A DNA stretch of 64,000 bases from Branchiostoma floridae (Eukaryota; Chordata; Leptocardii; Amphioxiformes; Branchiostomatidae). Both the position numbers and the translations under genes were made by a program. Shown one piece after another: positions 45,001 to 55,247 of the stretch. Position 1 is the stretch's first letter. The number at the start of each line of letters is the position of its first letter. The stretch is taken from the NCBI RefSeq assembly GCF_000003815.2, contig NC_049987.1:21818120-21882119 (forward strand). The letters are read 5' to 3'. The notes under the pieces were generated by a model, which worked only from the letters and a program-made list of their open reading frames with translations, had not been told where the DNA came from and ran no database searches.

Positions 45001-47227
45001 GTGCCTAAATTTTCGGTACTGATACTCACCCCTAGCCTCATGGCATCTTAACTCGTTACTACTCTATTCTATCCCTACAGTGAGCGAAGTTGGAGGTGCT
45101 GGACCACAGTCAACACGTGACTCCAGTAATTATAACAGGCTAGGCCAAAGATGCCTGAAAGTCTGTATCGCCTTCCGTCCACGTTTATTAACCTCATACT
45201 TTTCTCTGTCACTCTATCCGAACTGTAGAAGGCGTCGTCAAGAATGCTGCGGTCACAACTGAAAAAAGGGCCCGCCAGGTACTTTCGGGCTGCATTTTAT
45301 TTTTGCACTGATTTTTTTTAATTCACAGTTAAAATCAACCCGGGACCTGGCGACAAAAATAGCACCATAACCTTATTGTAAAAATACCAATAGGTATCCC
45401 TCTAGTAAAAGTCGACGTTGACGGGAGCTGGAGCTGCTGGACCGGCTGGTCGGTCTGCTCGGCTTATTGCGACGGCGGGAAGAGCTATAGGCAACGCTTC
45501 TGCGACAACCCGTATAACTCCAGCAGGGGCCAGTTCTGCATGGGGGACGAAAATGACTCCAAAACCTGCAATGTCTTCCCCTGTGACGGGCCTGGTAAGT
45601 TTTTTTAATGTAATTATACATTAATTTCAGCTTTGTAGCATGATATACTAGACATGAGACATACCAATACATAATATTTTCCTCCATACACTCGACATGG
45701 AGGAAACTGTGCTGACTGCTTAAGGTGCACTCTCACTGCACTTGCCTCAAGCTTGCATCACTGCGGGGTTCGAAAGATACTCAACGAATTTCAGAAATAA
45801 AGAACGAATTTTCTTACTTTTTGTGTATTTTGTCGTCTTATAAGTCACACTTTTATGTATTATGCAATATCTAAATTTACCAAGAAGCGAGAGGAAGTCG
45901 AATGTCCTAGAATAGATTAGCAGCATAGCTGCATATATTTAGATGTGTATGATTGTTCCCATTGTTACATATATATGATTGTTACCATTTGACCTGTACT
46001 AAGCCCAGTGGGGCAAAAATGTGCAATAAAGGTCTTCATTCATTCATTATAAAAAAATCAGAAAAAACAACAAAACAGTGACGAAGTGAAAGAACCCTGT
46101 AGTGACGCAAGCTTGACGCAAGTGCAGTGAGATACCACCTTTAGACAGCAAGTCTGTACCCTTGTGATATATTGATTACTGTAAATGCATTTAAGTTCGC
46201 GGGGATTTAATTTCGCGGTAGCGCGGAAGAGGACTTTTTGCGGTGGATTTAAGTTCGCGGTAACACCTTAGACTGCAGTCTAATACCATAATAGAAAAAT
46301 ATTCGCAGTGGTTTTAAGTTGGCGGTGAAGTGGTGACCGCGAAAACCGCGAACATTAATCCACCGCAAACATTTCTGCATTTACAGTATCCTGGTCACCA
46401 TTCTCCACGAGTCGGTCAGGTGTTTTACCTGGCGCAGTCTGCTAAGGCCTGTACCCGCCTGTTCTTCCAGTCGGCCTTTAATTTCTGTCATCCCGTGAAA
46501 CCATCCCTTAGAAATTCACTAGCGTGCGCTAATACCCCTGTCACATCATCCACGATCTTCGCGCATATCGCTGGAAGGTCGGCCGATTTTAAGATCAATA
46601 GAGGGTTGTGCGTATTTTTCACCTGAAAACCGTCTCCGTCACATATAAGCCATACTTTGTACCTTGTACAATTGTTGTGAAATAAAGTTATTATAAGCGA
46701 GGCTAGAGTGATTGTCGTAGACTCATCGTGCGATTGATTTTTGAGCAATGTGACAGGCGTATAATGAACTAGGCCGGCGTGTAACAATTCTTGTACTACA
46801 GAGGTAACGACGAGCTCATGACTGTATGGTTATCTTTCAGTGTTGAGCTCGTCGGACTAATATGACACATAACAGGCCAGAGGAGTTGGATGGTCGCAAA
46901 CCAGCTTACTCCTCTGGCATGTTATATGCGTCTATATTTGTCCAATTTCTGTGACTTCTGTAGCGACCTGTGGAGCCTGCTGAGGCTAAGAATTCTATCC
47001 ATTTTTTGGACGTTATCCCCATTTCTGCAGGTACCACGCTGTTCCCGGGGGCTCCCCCTACCTCAGCGCCGCAGACTGGTGAGAAGATCGTGACTGTGTC
47101 CGTACTGGCCGTAGTCGCCTGCCTGGCTGTGATCGGGCCCGTGCTGGCCTTCCGATTCGGCTGGAGGAGGAGGAGGCTGGAATCTTACGCCAGCCTGAGC
47201 GACACTACGCCGATTGTGAAAGCCTAG
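36037..47227 (+). CDS. C6-like terminal complement (MACPF) protein with C-terminal transmembrane anchor
   Basis: Thirteen exons (36037-36288, 37729-37815, 38638-38785, 39522-39669, 39981-40119, 40866-40982, 41232-41401, 41819-41967, 43219-43347, 44243-44400, 44641-44863, 45406-45594, 47031-47227) give 2106 nt, 701 aa. Order: signal peptide (1-26), two TSP1 modules (about 42-150; WSPWGAC and WSVCDPC), LDLa (about 154-188, RCNGDDDCGDESDEQEC), MACPF (about 210-545, signature FGTHYLSAGSLGG near 375), EGF-like (HPCKCAPCQNNG...GTYGESCEK), a third TSP1 (WSCWTGWSVCS), a Thr/Pro linker, a transmembrane helix VTVSVLAVVACLAVIGPVLA (about 657-677) and a basic tail. Apart from the end, the order and many motifs match vertebrate C6, which is secreted and continues with CCP and FIM modules. 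Likely role: pore-forming or target-binding immune effector. Confidence 0.92.
36976..37032. repeat. Near-perfect palindrome in C6-like intron 1
   Basis: CAGTATACTCCAAATC and its reverse complement enclose TTCAGAAATC/GATTTCTGAA. The whole 57 bp forms one long hairpin. Confidence 0.9.
41486..41697. mobile_element. MITE, TAACGCTAGTTCACC family, copy 1
   Basis: 23-bp terminal inverted repeats with one mismatch (TAACGCTAGTTCACCTTTAT). Non-coding, 212 bp, in an intron of the C6-like gene. A second copy is at 51040-51246. Confidence 0.85.
42275..42685. mobile_element. Foldback/MITE with CCCCTTCACACGA ends
   Basis: The ends CCCCTTCACACGA (42275-42287) and TCGTGTGAAGGGG (42673-42685) are exact reverse complements. 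Long inner arms also pair (GAATTCGTAGTGTATTCTAG; CTGCATTCCAGATATTTGTG). It lies in the intron after exon 8 of the C6-like gene. No coding capacity. Confidence 0.8.
43531..43752. mobile_element. Foldback element with 32-bp perfect arms
   Basis: Arms 43531-43562 and 43721-43752 are exact reverse complements (CTTCAAGCAATGACTG...). Inner arms (AGAATGACCTAGTCTCG) pair as well, so almost the whole element can form one hairpin. It lies in the intron after exon 9 of the C6-like gene. Confidence 0.85.
44945..45035 (-). repeat. Dispersed GGTACTGG...GGTCCGGTTCAGGT repeat
   Basis: A short repeat built on (GGTACAGGTA/GGTCCGGTTCAGG) occurs here on the minus strand and on the plus strand at about 33584-33670 (IRAK1BP1 intron 2) and 56036-56095. 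It is a short interspersed family of unknown class. Confidence 0.6.
46179..46386. mobile_element. MITE with CTGTAAATGCA ends and TA duplication
   Basis: The ends CTGTAAATGCA and TGCATTTACAG are flanked by TA on both sides (46177-46178, 46387-46388). The interior has repeated TTCGCGG / CCGCGAA motifs. 208 bp, non-coding. The TA duplication fits a Tc1/mariner-type parent. Last intron of the C6-like gene. Confidence 0.8.
46845..46990. mobile_element. Partial MITE, TAGCCTC family, copy 3
   Basis: The right half matches copies 1, 2 and 4 (TTACTCCTCTGGCATGTTAT, then GACCTGTGGAGCCTGCTGAGGCTA). The left terminus is not recognisable. Boundaries approximate. Confidence 0.55.
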
Positions 47228-47425
47228 TACTGTCTCAGACCTTGCTACCATCAAATTGATCATGTAGATTTACTGCTGAAGCAAAGAATGATCCCCGCAT
47301 CCCTTAAGGCTTTCCACTAGACAGCGATCGCTGACGGACTGTACAGCGACCAAAATTGGAGGTATGTAAGAATTGGTTCACACGTGTGTAAATCCGTATG
47401 AGGTCCGTATGGAATATTTACTCCC

Positions 47426-47607
47426 TACAGGCTCAACAGGTCGCTGCAAAATCCACAGAATTAAAACACATATAGTAACATAACATGCCAGATGAGTAAG
47501 CTGGCTGAGGAGTATGCTGTGCGACCAGCCAACTCTTCTGGCATGTTATCTGGCTTTGGCCAAATTCTACTATTTTTCCAGTGACTTGTGGAGCCTGGTA
47601 GAGGCTA
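47426..47607. mobile_element. MITE, TAGCCTC family, copy 4, in the C6-like 3' UTR
   Basis: Contains ACATGCCAGATGAG...CTCTTCTGGCATGT arms and ends GGAGCCTGGTAGAGGCTA. The left end is degraded. It lies between the C6-like stop codon and its likely polyA signal, so it should be transcribed as part of the 3' UTR. Confidence 0.6.
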
Positions 47608-48107
47608 AGAATTCTCATACTGACTTGAATATATACGCACATGTGAAACCACCCTGACCCCTTTCATTATTCGAATACGATGAAAGATGTAAAATTATGA
47701 TAACAAAAAAATGTATTAAAAAAGGATTAGTTCTTTATCTCTGGAATTTGTTATCTATCAAATCTTTGGTCACTGAGCGGTCGCATTGTGGTCAAAAGTA
47801 GAAAGGGGATATCAGTACATGAGTAGTCTCCGTCGAAGCCCCTGCCAGTCTTTTATTTCAACAACTACATGTAAGAGCAGATAGATATCAGGTTCTGATG
47901 TCATTCTTGGAAGGAACAGGATAGACCGCCCACCAGAACATGGTAACTATCAGTAAACTTCGCTTAGTTATTGAAAAAAGTCAGACGGTGCCTGCAACGG
48001 AGGCTATAGCTAGCCAGTAATGATGAAAAATAAAACAGAGCGAACATGGCAGTTTTTCTTTTAGTCTTGCCAATGTAGTTGTCCTTGTGTAACATCTTTG
48101 ATGGTTC

Positions 48108-48113
48108 AATAAA
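48108..48113 (+). terminator. Likely polyA signal of the C6-like gene
   Basis: AATAAA about 880 bp after the stop codon, the best canonical signal before the LINE. Would imply a 3' UTR of about 0.9 kb. Confidence 0.5.
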
Positions 48114-48608
48114 GTCACACTCAAAAACAGCTGACAATAATTCACAAGACTGAACTCAGCTACTCTCCTACTACTAGTAGTGCAAGGAAACCGTGAATCA
48201 CTGAATGGACCACAAAAAGCTGGTGTGTTACGACGAACGGCGGTTACACCGGCTATATAGATACAGATACAGAAAAATGAAATTAAAACATAATGTAGGG
48301 GAATTTAGTACAAACAAATAACAAGAACAAGTTAACAACTCATTGATGCTTCATACAATGGAATCCAATATATACTACCTGCCCTGATTCTGTCAAGATT
48401 CTGTTAACTGCCACCTCTGCCATAGCCTGGGTGCCATCCTTCATACATCGTAACTGCTGACTCAATCTTTCGCTTGCTACCAGGAAAAGATGAAGCCAGC
48501 TGTACTTATGTATAGAGGATGATACCCAGGCTCCTTTCGTCTTATTCTTGAATAAGATTACTGGCACTGTAATCGTGTAAGAATGTTGTAAAATAGCATG
48601 CTTGCTAT

Positions 48609-51035
48609 CCTTTATCCTTTCCTTTATTCCGATACCCTTTAGCCCAATTTAGGGCTAGTCTACCAGGGTTCATATTAAACAATGAAACATACATAAACAA
48701 ACGCAAATATATACACAAACATGTATATATACAAACAGATAATAATAGATACACAATCATTAAAAAAAAACTATTGGCTTGAGAAGACTTGATACATTGC
48801 CTTTTTAAAGCGTGAGATGTTGGGCAGAGATTTGATGTATGGTGGTAGGTCATTCCAAAGACTGATGGCACGGTAGAGAAAAGTTCGCTTTTTTGAGTTT
48901 GTTTTTGGCTTAGGGAGTTTAAAACTGAAGGAGTTGGATAATCTAGTTGAATATGTGTGGGTAGAATGGACAGGGACGATGGAGCTGTAAATGTTATGGG
49001 GCTCCTTACTGACAAGTATTCTGAAAAACATAGTCAATGTGCTGATGGCGAATCTTTCTCGTACCATGGGCCAACCCAAGTCTGAATGCATTTGCTTAAC
49101 ATGTGTTTCTAGTGGACATTTAAGCACCAATCTACAGGCTCTGTTCTGTACAACCTGGAGCTTTCGAGCATTTGATTCAGACATGTTTGCTAGAACTGGG
49201 AGACAGTACTGTGCTACTGATAATACAAGTGCGCATAAAACAACCTTGCAGACTTCATAAGACATGGCCCATGCGTGCCTTCTCACAAGGGCGATATTCC
49301 TTGATTGTTTGGCAACAACATTATTGATATGCAAATCCCATGTAAGTGACTGATCCATGTGCAGCCCCAACAAAACCGTCTCTTTCACCTGTTCAATACT
49401 TCTAGTTCCAATAACCAAATTCAGTGAGGTTGAAGGTAGAAGAGCCAGTTTTCGAGGAGATCCAAAAAGCATGCACTTAGTCTTAAGGACATTCATCACA
49501 AGTTTGTTGTTCTTTACCCATTCTACAATCTTATTGAGGTCAGGCTGCAAGACAGCAGCAATATCAGTAATGGACTTAGCGGCTTTGTACATACTTGTAT
49601 CGTCTGCATACATTTCAGTTGTGCTATTTGACACTGTCAAAGGCAAATCATTAGTGAAAAGAGTGAAAATAAGAGGGCCTAAACAACTTCCTTGGGGAAC
49701 GCCACATTCAAGTACAGATGGTTCCGAAAAGTGCCCGTTAATATACACTACCTGCGTTCTGGCATGAAGATAACTTCTCATCCAAGCTAAAGGGCCCGAA
49801 CTGAAACCATAGGATTGTAATTTTGCCAATAAGAGCTCATGGTCAACTAAATCGAATGCGGCACTGAAGTCGATATAAACAACCCCTACCATTTCGCCTT
49901 TATCCATAGCGGAGAGCCAATCATCCGTCATGCGTAATAAAGCAGTAGTCGTGGAATGATTTGGTCTATAGGCATGTTGGAAAGGTGTTACAATATCATT
50001 CAGTGCTGCATACTGCCAGATTTGATTGTGTACAACTTTTTCCAATACCTTACTCAGAGTAGGCAGTAGGCTAATAGGCCTGCTGTTGTTACCGGTCAGT
50101 GGTTTTCTGGTGTTCTTACGTAATGGGCACACCTTAGCTCTCTTCCATTGGCTAGGAAAACAGCTGCTCATAAGTGACTGATTACAAATATGCCCTACAG
50201 GTGATGCAATATACACAGCTGATAATCTAACTAATTTGTTTTCGAGTTGATCAATACCACATGTGGATGACATCGGTATGTCTAACAGTAACCTAAGTAT
50301 TTCATCATCACTGACTGGGTGGAACTGAAAACAACATGACTTATCTGACATAATTTGTTGATCAATAGGGACAGTGACAGGTGCGTTTTGAGACTCCAGG
50401 TTTTTCCTGTGAGTCTCGGTTTTAGTCATGAAATAATCATTAAAGTAGTTGGCAATTTGACTAGGTTTAACTATGTTCTGGCCATTCACTTCCACGCATG
50501 TTGGATATTGACACTTAGACCTACCTAATAATGAGTTAGTTAACTTCCATACATATTTTGGATCATTTGAATTCTCAGACATCTTAGATTTGAAGTAGTG
50601 TTCCTTTTTCTTCCGATTTAACTTAACTACATAGTTTCTGAGTTTCTTGTAGATCTCCCTGTCAGAAGGTAGGCCGTAAAGATCAGCTGCTGTTTTAGCT
50701 TCATCCCGCATGGCCATGGCCTCCCTCAACTCTGCATCCAGCCAAGGTGCGGAGTTAGCGCGGACTGTGAAGCGTCGAACAGGAGCGTGGAAGTCAGCCA
50801 CTGTGTTGAAGAGAAGCATGAATACATCTAAAGCTATGGATTCTTTCTGAGCATAAAGCAGTGACTGCTTTGAAAAAATATGATATCTGTAACTGTTTAT
50901 ATGTGGCTGTTTTATAACCTTTGGAAACATCTTCCATAGCAGGTTTCTCACCAGGATTTTTAAACAGCATAGGGGGCATCTTAGCACAGTAAAGCTACAT
51001 GGCATGCATAAGCAATCTTCCTGAAAAATCTTCAA
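48609..51035 (-). mobile_element. Non-LTR retrotransposon (LINE), 5'-truncated, long RT ORF
   Basis: The minus-strand ORF 51035-48771 encodes 754 aa. From about residue 85 it reads as the linker between endonuclease and reverse transcriptase (SAPWLDAELREAMAMRDEAK), then a full RT: motif A with Asp389 (VVYIDFSAAFDLVDHELL), motif B (GVPQGSCLGPLIFTLFTND), motif C YADD (476-479), thumb and C-terminal region ending FLYRAISLWNDLPPYIKSLP. This C-terminus resembles the CR1/L2/Jockey side of the LINEs; the clade is not certain. The endonuclease domain is missing and residues 1-70 do not look like part of it. A 3' tail of about 160 bp ends in GGATAAAGGATA-like repeats near 48609. The RT frame is uninterrupted. 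Confidence 0.9.
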
Positions 51036-51039
51036 TTTG

Positions 51040-51246
51040 TAACGCTAGTTCACCTTAATCCGTGGGGTAACCTAGATTCGTTGTGAAAAAAATGGGTATT
51101 TAGAGATTTCAGGTCAACGACGTGGGTTTCAAACGTCAAAATTTGCAATGTGAAACTACCTTCCACCTACTTAACTATCCCCAAATAGAATATTTCTACA
51201 TACAACGGGTATAGGTTACCCTACGGATAAAGGTTAACTAACGTTA
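51040..51246. mobile_element. MITE, TAACGCTAGTTCACC family, copy 2
   Basis: Ends TAACGCTAGTTCACC and a matching reverse copy (GGTTAACTAACGTTA, a few mismatches). It shares the internal GTATAGGTTACCC motif with copy 1 at 41486-41697. It abuts the 5' side of the LINE ORF. Right end placed to within a base or two. Confidence 0.75.
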
Positions 51247-51439
51247 ACCCAATTTTAGAGAACCAAATTTTGATGAAATTACGCCAACAGCTTTTACCTT
51301 AGATACAAAACAATAGAAAAGACCCTGCACTGGTTGAAATACAATGTAGGGCCCAAGTCACAGAAAAGGGGATAAAAATCACAGTCTAGGGACCCCAATG
51401 CTCAACTGAGCTGGCGAGAACACTGCACAGATTGCCAGC

Positions 51440-54400
51440 TCAGGTGTCCCCATCTTCATTTCCAACCTCCCTGTCTTCTTCACCATCAGAAGTCTCCTGG
51501 TCTGTAGTGCTGTCCTCAAGCTCGTCTAACATAATTCCATGGTCAAAGGAACCTGTGGAAGAGTTCTCACCCTCCCCTCCATACATGTCCAGTTCAGCTC
51601 CATATAAATATAAATGGTTGTCCTGGAATGAACTTCCTTCCATGAATTCCTCGTTGTCCTGGAATGAACTTGCATCTCCCAGAGCGGTTGGTACCATCGG
51701 CGCCACCAGGCATACGCATTCTGCGCAGGTGTCACTCCCAGCGCCCATCCACCGTGAGATGGGTGGAACCATGCTGTCTTTCCTGTCCTGCTTCGACCAA
51801 GAGTCATTCGATTTCTGGTACTTATACAGGTTAATCGGAGGCCAATCTCTCTTTTGCAGCAATGTCCAGTGGGTACTGTAACGCTCATCTGAAACAGGTA
51901 CTGTGATAAGGTACAGGATACTGTCATACACTAACAGCATTGCATAGTCGCAGATAAAACGCATGCCATTACCAGAAGGTGTCCATGTACCTTCTTCAGG
52001 GCTGTACTTCTGTACAAATGCCTCAGTCTCGTACCTCCGCACAAGGCTGTAGATGCGCCGCTCATATATGACAACCTGTCGGTCCATCGGGTGTCCGAGC
52101 GTGTCTGCAACTTTATTCCACGTGTTCTCTGTGGGGCTGAAGCAGTAGCAATCTTTCCCACTTAGCACATAGATGCTGTCATCCAGGCACACAGCACAAG
52201 GAGAGTCCATATTATGAGGGAGGGGTGCTATTGATGTCCACTTGTCACAGCTTCGGTTGTACAGCTCTACTGTATTTCTGGCGTCCCCACCAACGGCATA
52301 GATGTACCCCTTCAGACACACCAGACTACATCTGGGGAAAATAGTGAAGGATTATCACAACCTTAGATCTCACTACACAGCTACAAACATGTACATACAG
52401 AATGGTAGTATGTATATATATATATATGTAATCAACAAAGGTTCAAACCAACAAACCTGTAAACATACCGGATACATGACATTGTCATCATACTCTCTCT
52501 GCACACTCAATTCACTACACCTGACGGTCTATGGAGGGAAACCCAAGATGCCCTGACCATGTGCCCTTGTACCCTGGGGAGCAGATCCTCTGGCAAGCAT
52601 AAAATTCTGATTGACCAGAGATCATATGTGGCCACAGCCTTCAACTGTGACCTGTCTGATAGTAATTTTGGCCTTTTTAGTAGGAAGCCATAGAATGCAC
52701 ATCTGTAAGGTGACTCAGTAAAAGCAATGTAGCTTGCATTAAAAACAAGATGTTTCTCCTTCCTGAAAACATAGACAAAGTACCTACTTTTTTCTTGGTG
52801 AAATCATCTCACATCTGGATTCCCAGGCATTCAGCAGGTGATTGTATTGGTAGAAGGCCTTCTGCAACTGTGGATCGTTCATGGCTTCCTGAAAACTCAA
52901 CTTCCTATCACTTTTTATGTGTCCTGCCAAGTAAAGTTCGTTATCCGGAGTTGCTACCATTGAAACGTTAGTCATTGACAAGCGGTCAGGAAGATTCATC
53001 TTGTACAACTTGCTACTCGAAGGGTCGTAGCATGGAGCAGAATAAGGGGAAGCAATCTCCAGCCAGTCGCGCCTAACAAAAATCTGCATCTCAGTACGTG
53101 TCTGTCCTAACCGCTGGGCGGTGCTGTCGCTGTATACCAACTTGATGTCTGTTGACGGACGCTTGCTCTCAAGCTCTGTGAGAATTTCCCTGCTAATAAA
53201 GGAATGACGGAAGGAACTGCAGAGGACAGGAAGGTTCTGCAAGCGTTCTTTCTCAACCTCAATCCACCTTAGAGCTGCATGCACAACGTCGTCTTCTGAG
53301 TTGGTCATGAGATCATCCCTGTTGAGCAGTGGTTGGAGCAGGGCAAGTGGTAAGTGGAGAAAGGATGATTGCAGTGACACCTGGTTGAACCTGTGAAAGT
53401 TACATGAAATAAAACAGAAGACTATATCATTTTAAATCTTATGCATTTTGCACTTTTGTGCTCATCCAAGTTCTCTATATGGAAGGTTGGGTACTGGAGA
53501 CAGCCACGATAGTGTGCGTAGCCCTGTGGTTTAGCAGCCCTGCCTCTGGAACTAGATGCCGTAATTTCAATTCCGGCTGTACATGTGTCGCTCACCCGAC
53601 ATGCACGCTACTGATGCAGTCCTTAGGACCGGATGTTTAGCCATGGCTTCATTGAGCTTGTCAAAAAGAGCTAGGGGAATTACCCCAATGCAGTGAACAT
53701 GTACTAAATACTGTTCATAGCATCTGTCATCTGTCACAACTAGTGGAAGACTGAGTCAGAGTATCGTGCAGTTCTAGACTGACCTGGATGCGATGTACGT
53801 CCTACAGGACTCCATTAGAGCCTGGTCCCCCATCATGTCAGCATACATCAACACATCTGCACAGTTGGACACGTCCAGGTGGTTTTTCATGTATTCTGCA
53901 GCCTTACAGCATACAAAATCAACCTGGTAGTAATAAACATTGTCATGCACATTCAGTTCACTTACAGTGTTACACACCTAACGGTCTATGTATGAAAACA
54001 CAGTCAAGATCCTTAGTTTTAAATACCCCTAAAACCCATAATGGTGTAACACACCAGATTTGTATTGAACAGTACAAGCTGCATATCCAGACTGATTAAT
54101 TTCATCCACTCACGTTCAAACCGAGAAGGACCCAAAGACTCTTTTCGATAATTTGTCCTTCTGCGTACACAAAGTGTGCAAGGTTCTCCTCAAACATGGG
54201 ACCTACATTTGACATCCTATTACATGTATAATCCAGGTGTATTTTGCCAACCAGTAGGTACCCAATGAGTAATAAGAGGGATATATCGAACAGAAGTACT
54301 CATTTTCACTCTGTCAATCATCATGCCAGAAAGTTGTGAAAAGTGCACATCCCAAGGGCACAACGTCAATGTGACATTACTTTTTTGGGGGGAATTCAAC

Positions 54401-55247
54401 CCAGGACCTCTTGGTTCTGAGTCAAACACCCTATATTATTTTCGCCAAAACGATAACATCGTGGCCTCATCGGCATCCTCACCTGTAGCAGTCTGGCTGC
54501 AGACATCACAGCCTGGACCTGGTCTGGCTCCATCTGAAGGCAGCCAGTGTAGGCATACCCCAGGATGGTTGCCATGGCTACCTCACTCACACCCTGGATG
54601 CTGATCCTCTCCTGTCTGGCCTCCGCGTAGCCGCTGGTGAACATGCCACGGAAGTAGGGACTGCAGGAGGCCAGGACGGCACGATGGCAGGGGAAACTAG
54701 AAAAGATCATATTTCCAGTCCATCTAAATTTGTCATTTTTCCAGGGGTGAGGAATACATGAGTTTTTAAGGCGACACAAGAAACCATTTTATAAATCAAA
54801 TGTCCATCCATAGCCTGGATGCCTGTGTGTGAGACCCTCAATTATATCTATGGGGTGGGGCATATCAGGGTCTATTATTACTTGGGGTTGGGGGTGGCTG
54901 TAAAACTTTGTCCATAATGATGACACTGGGATGTGGACATTTGGCCCTGGAACCAAGGAGTTTTGCAACTGTGGCATCCAGGCTGGTATACTGATGAATT
55001 TAATATAAGGAGCAAGTAGGTTGACAGCCCGATAGGAACAAAGATTCTATCATTAAGATTGGAGGAACTATCCAAAACCTTGCTAGTGCCCCCGGCCCCC
55101 TTGTCTTGATCTTGCACCCTCCCCAACGTTCCAACTTTACCTTCTCCCTTCGACTTCCAGAACCACGTCAGTCAGCTCTGCCTGCTCCCTTAGTCCGTTA
55201 AGGCCATGGAGAACTGTCTTGGGGTGTTCATCGTTCGTTACGTTCAT
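51440..55247 (-). CDS. BTB-BACK-Kelch (KLHL/KBTBD-type) protein
   Basis: Five exons (55141-55247, 54483-54696, 53784-53923, 52788-53390, 51440-52331) give 1956 nt, 651 aa, all phases closing. BTB at about 10-120 ([32 protein letters not shown]), BACK at about 130-235, then Kelch-type repeats from about 320 (GYIYAVGGDARNTVELYNRSCDKW, and others less regular). Such proteins usually act as substrate adaptors for Cullin-3 E3 ligases. The last 80-90 residues form an acidic low-complexity tail (TTDQETSDGEEDREVGNEDG) with a short internal duplication (SSFQDN twice). The start ATG (55245-55247) gives a compact N-terminus directly before the BTB. Family firm; the vertebrate orthologue is not assigned. 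Confidence 0.9.

Noticed and set aside
45080-45262. Possible extra exon of the C6-like gene between the EGF and third TSP1 exons
   Set aside because: No motif, no conserved cysteines, and the 44863 to 45406 junction already closes in phase.
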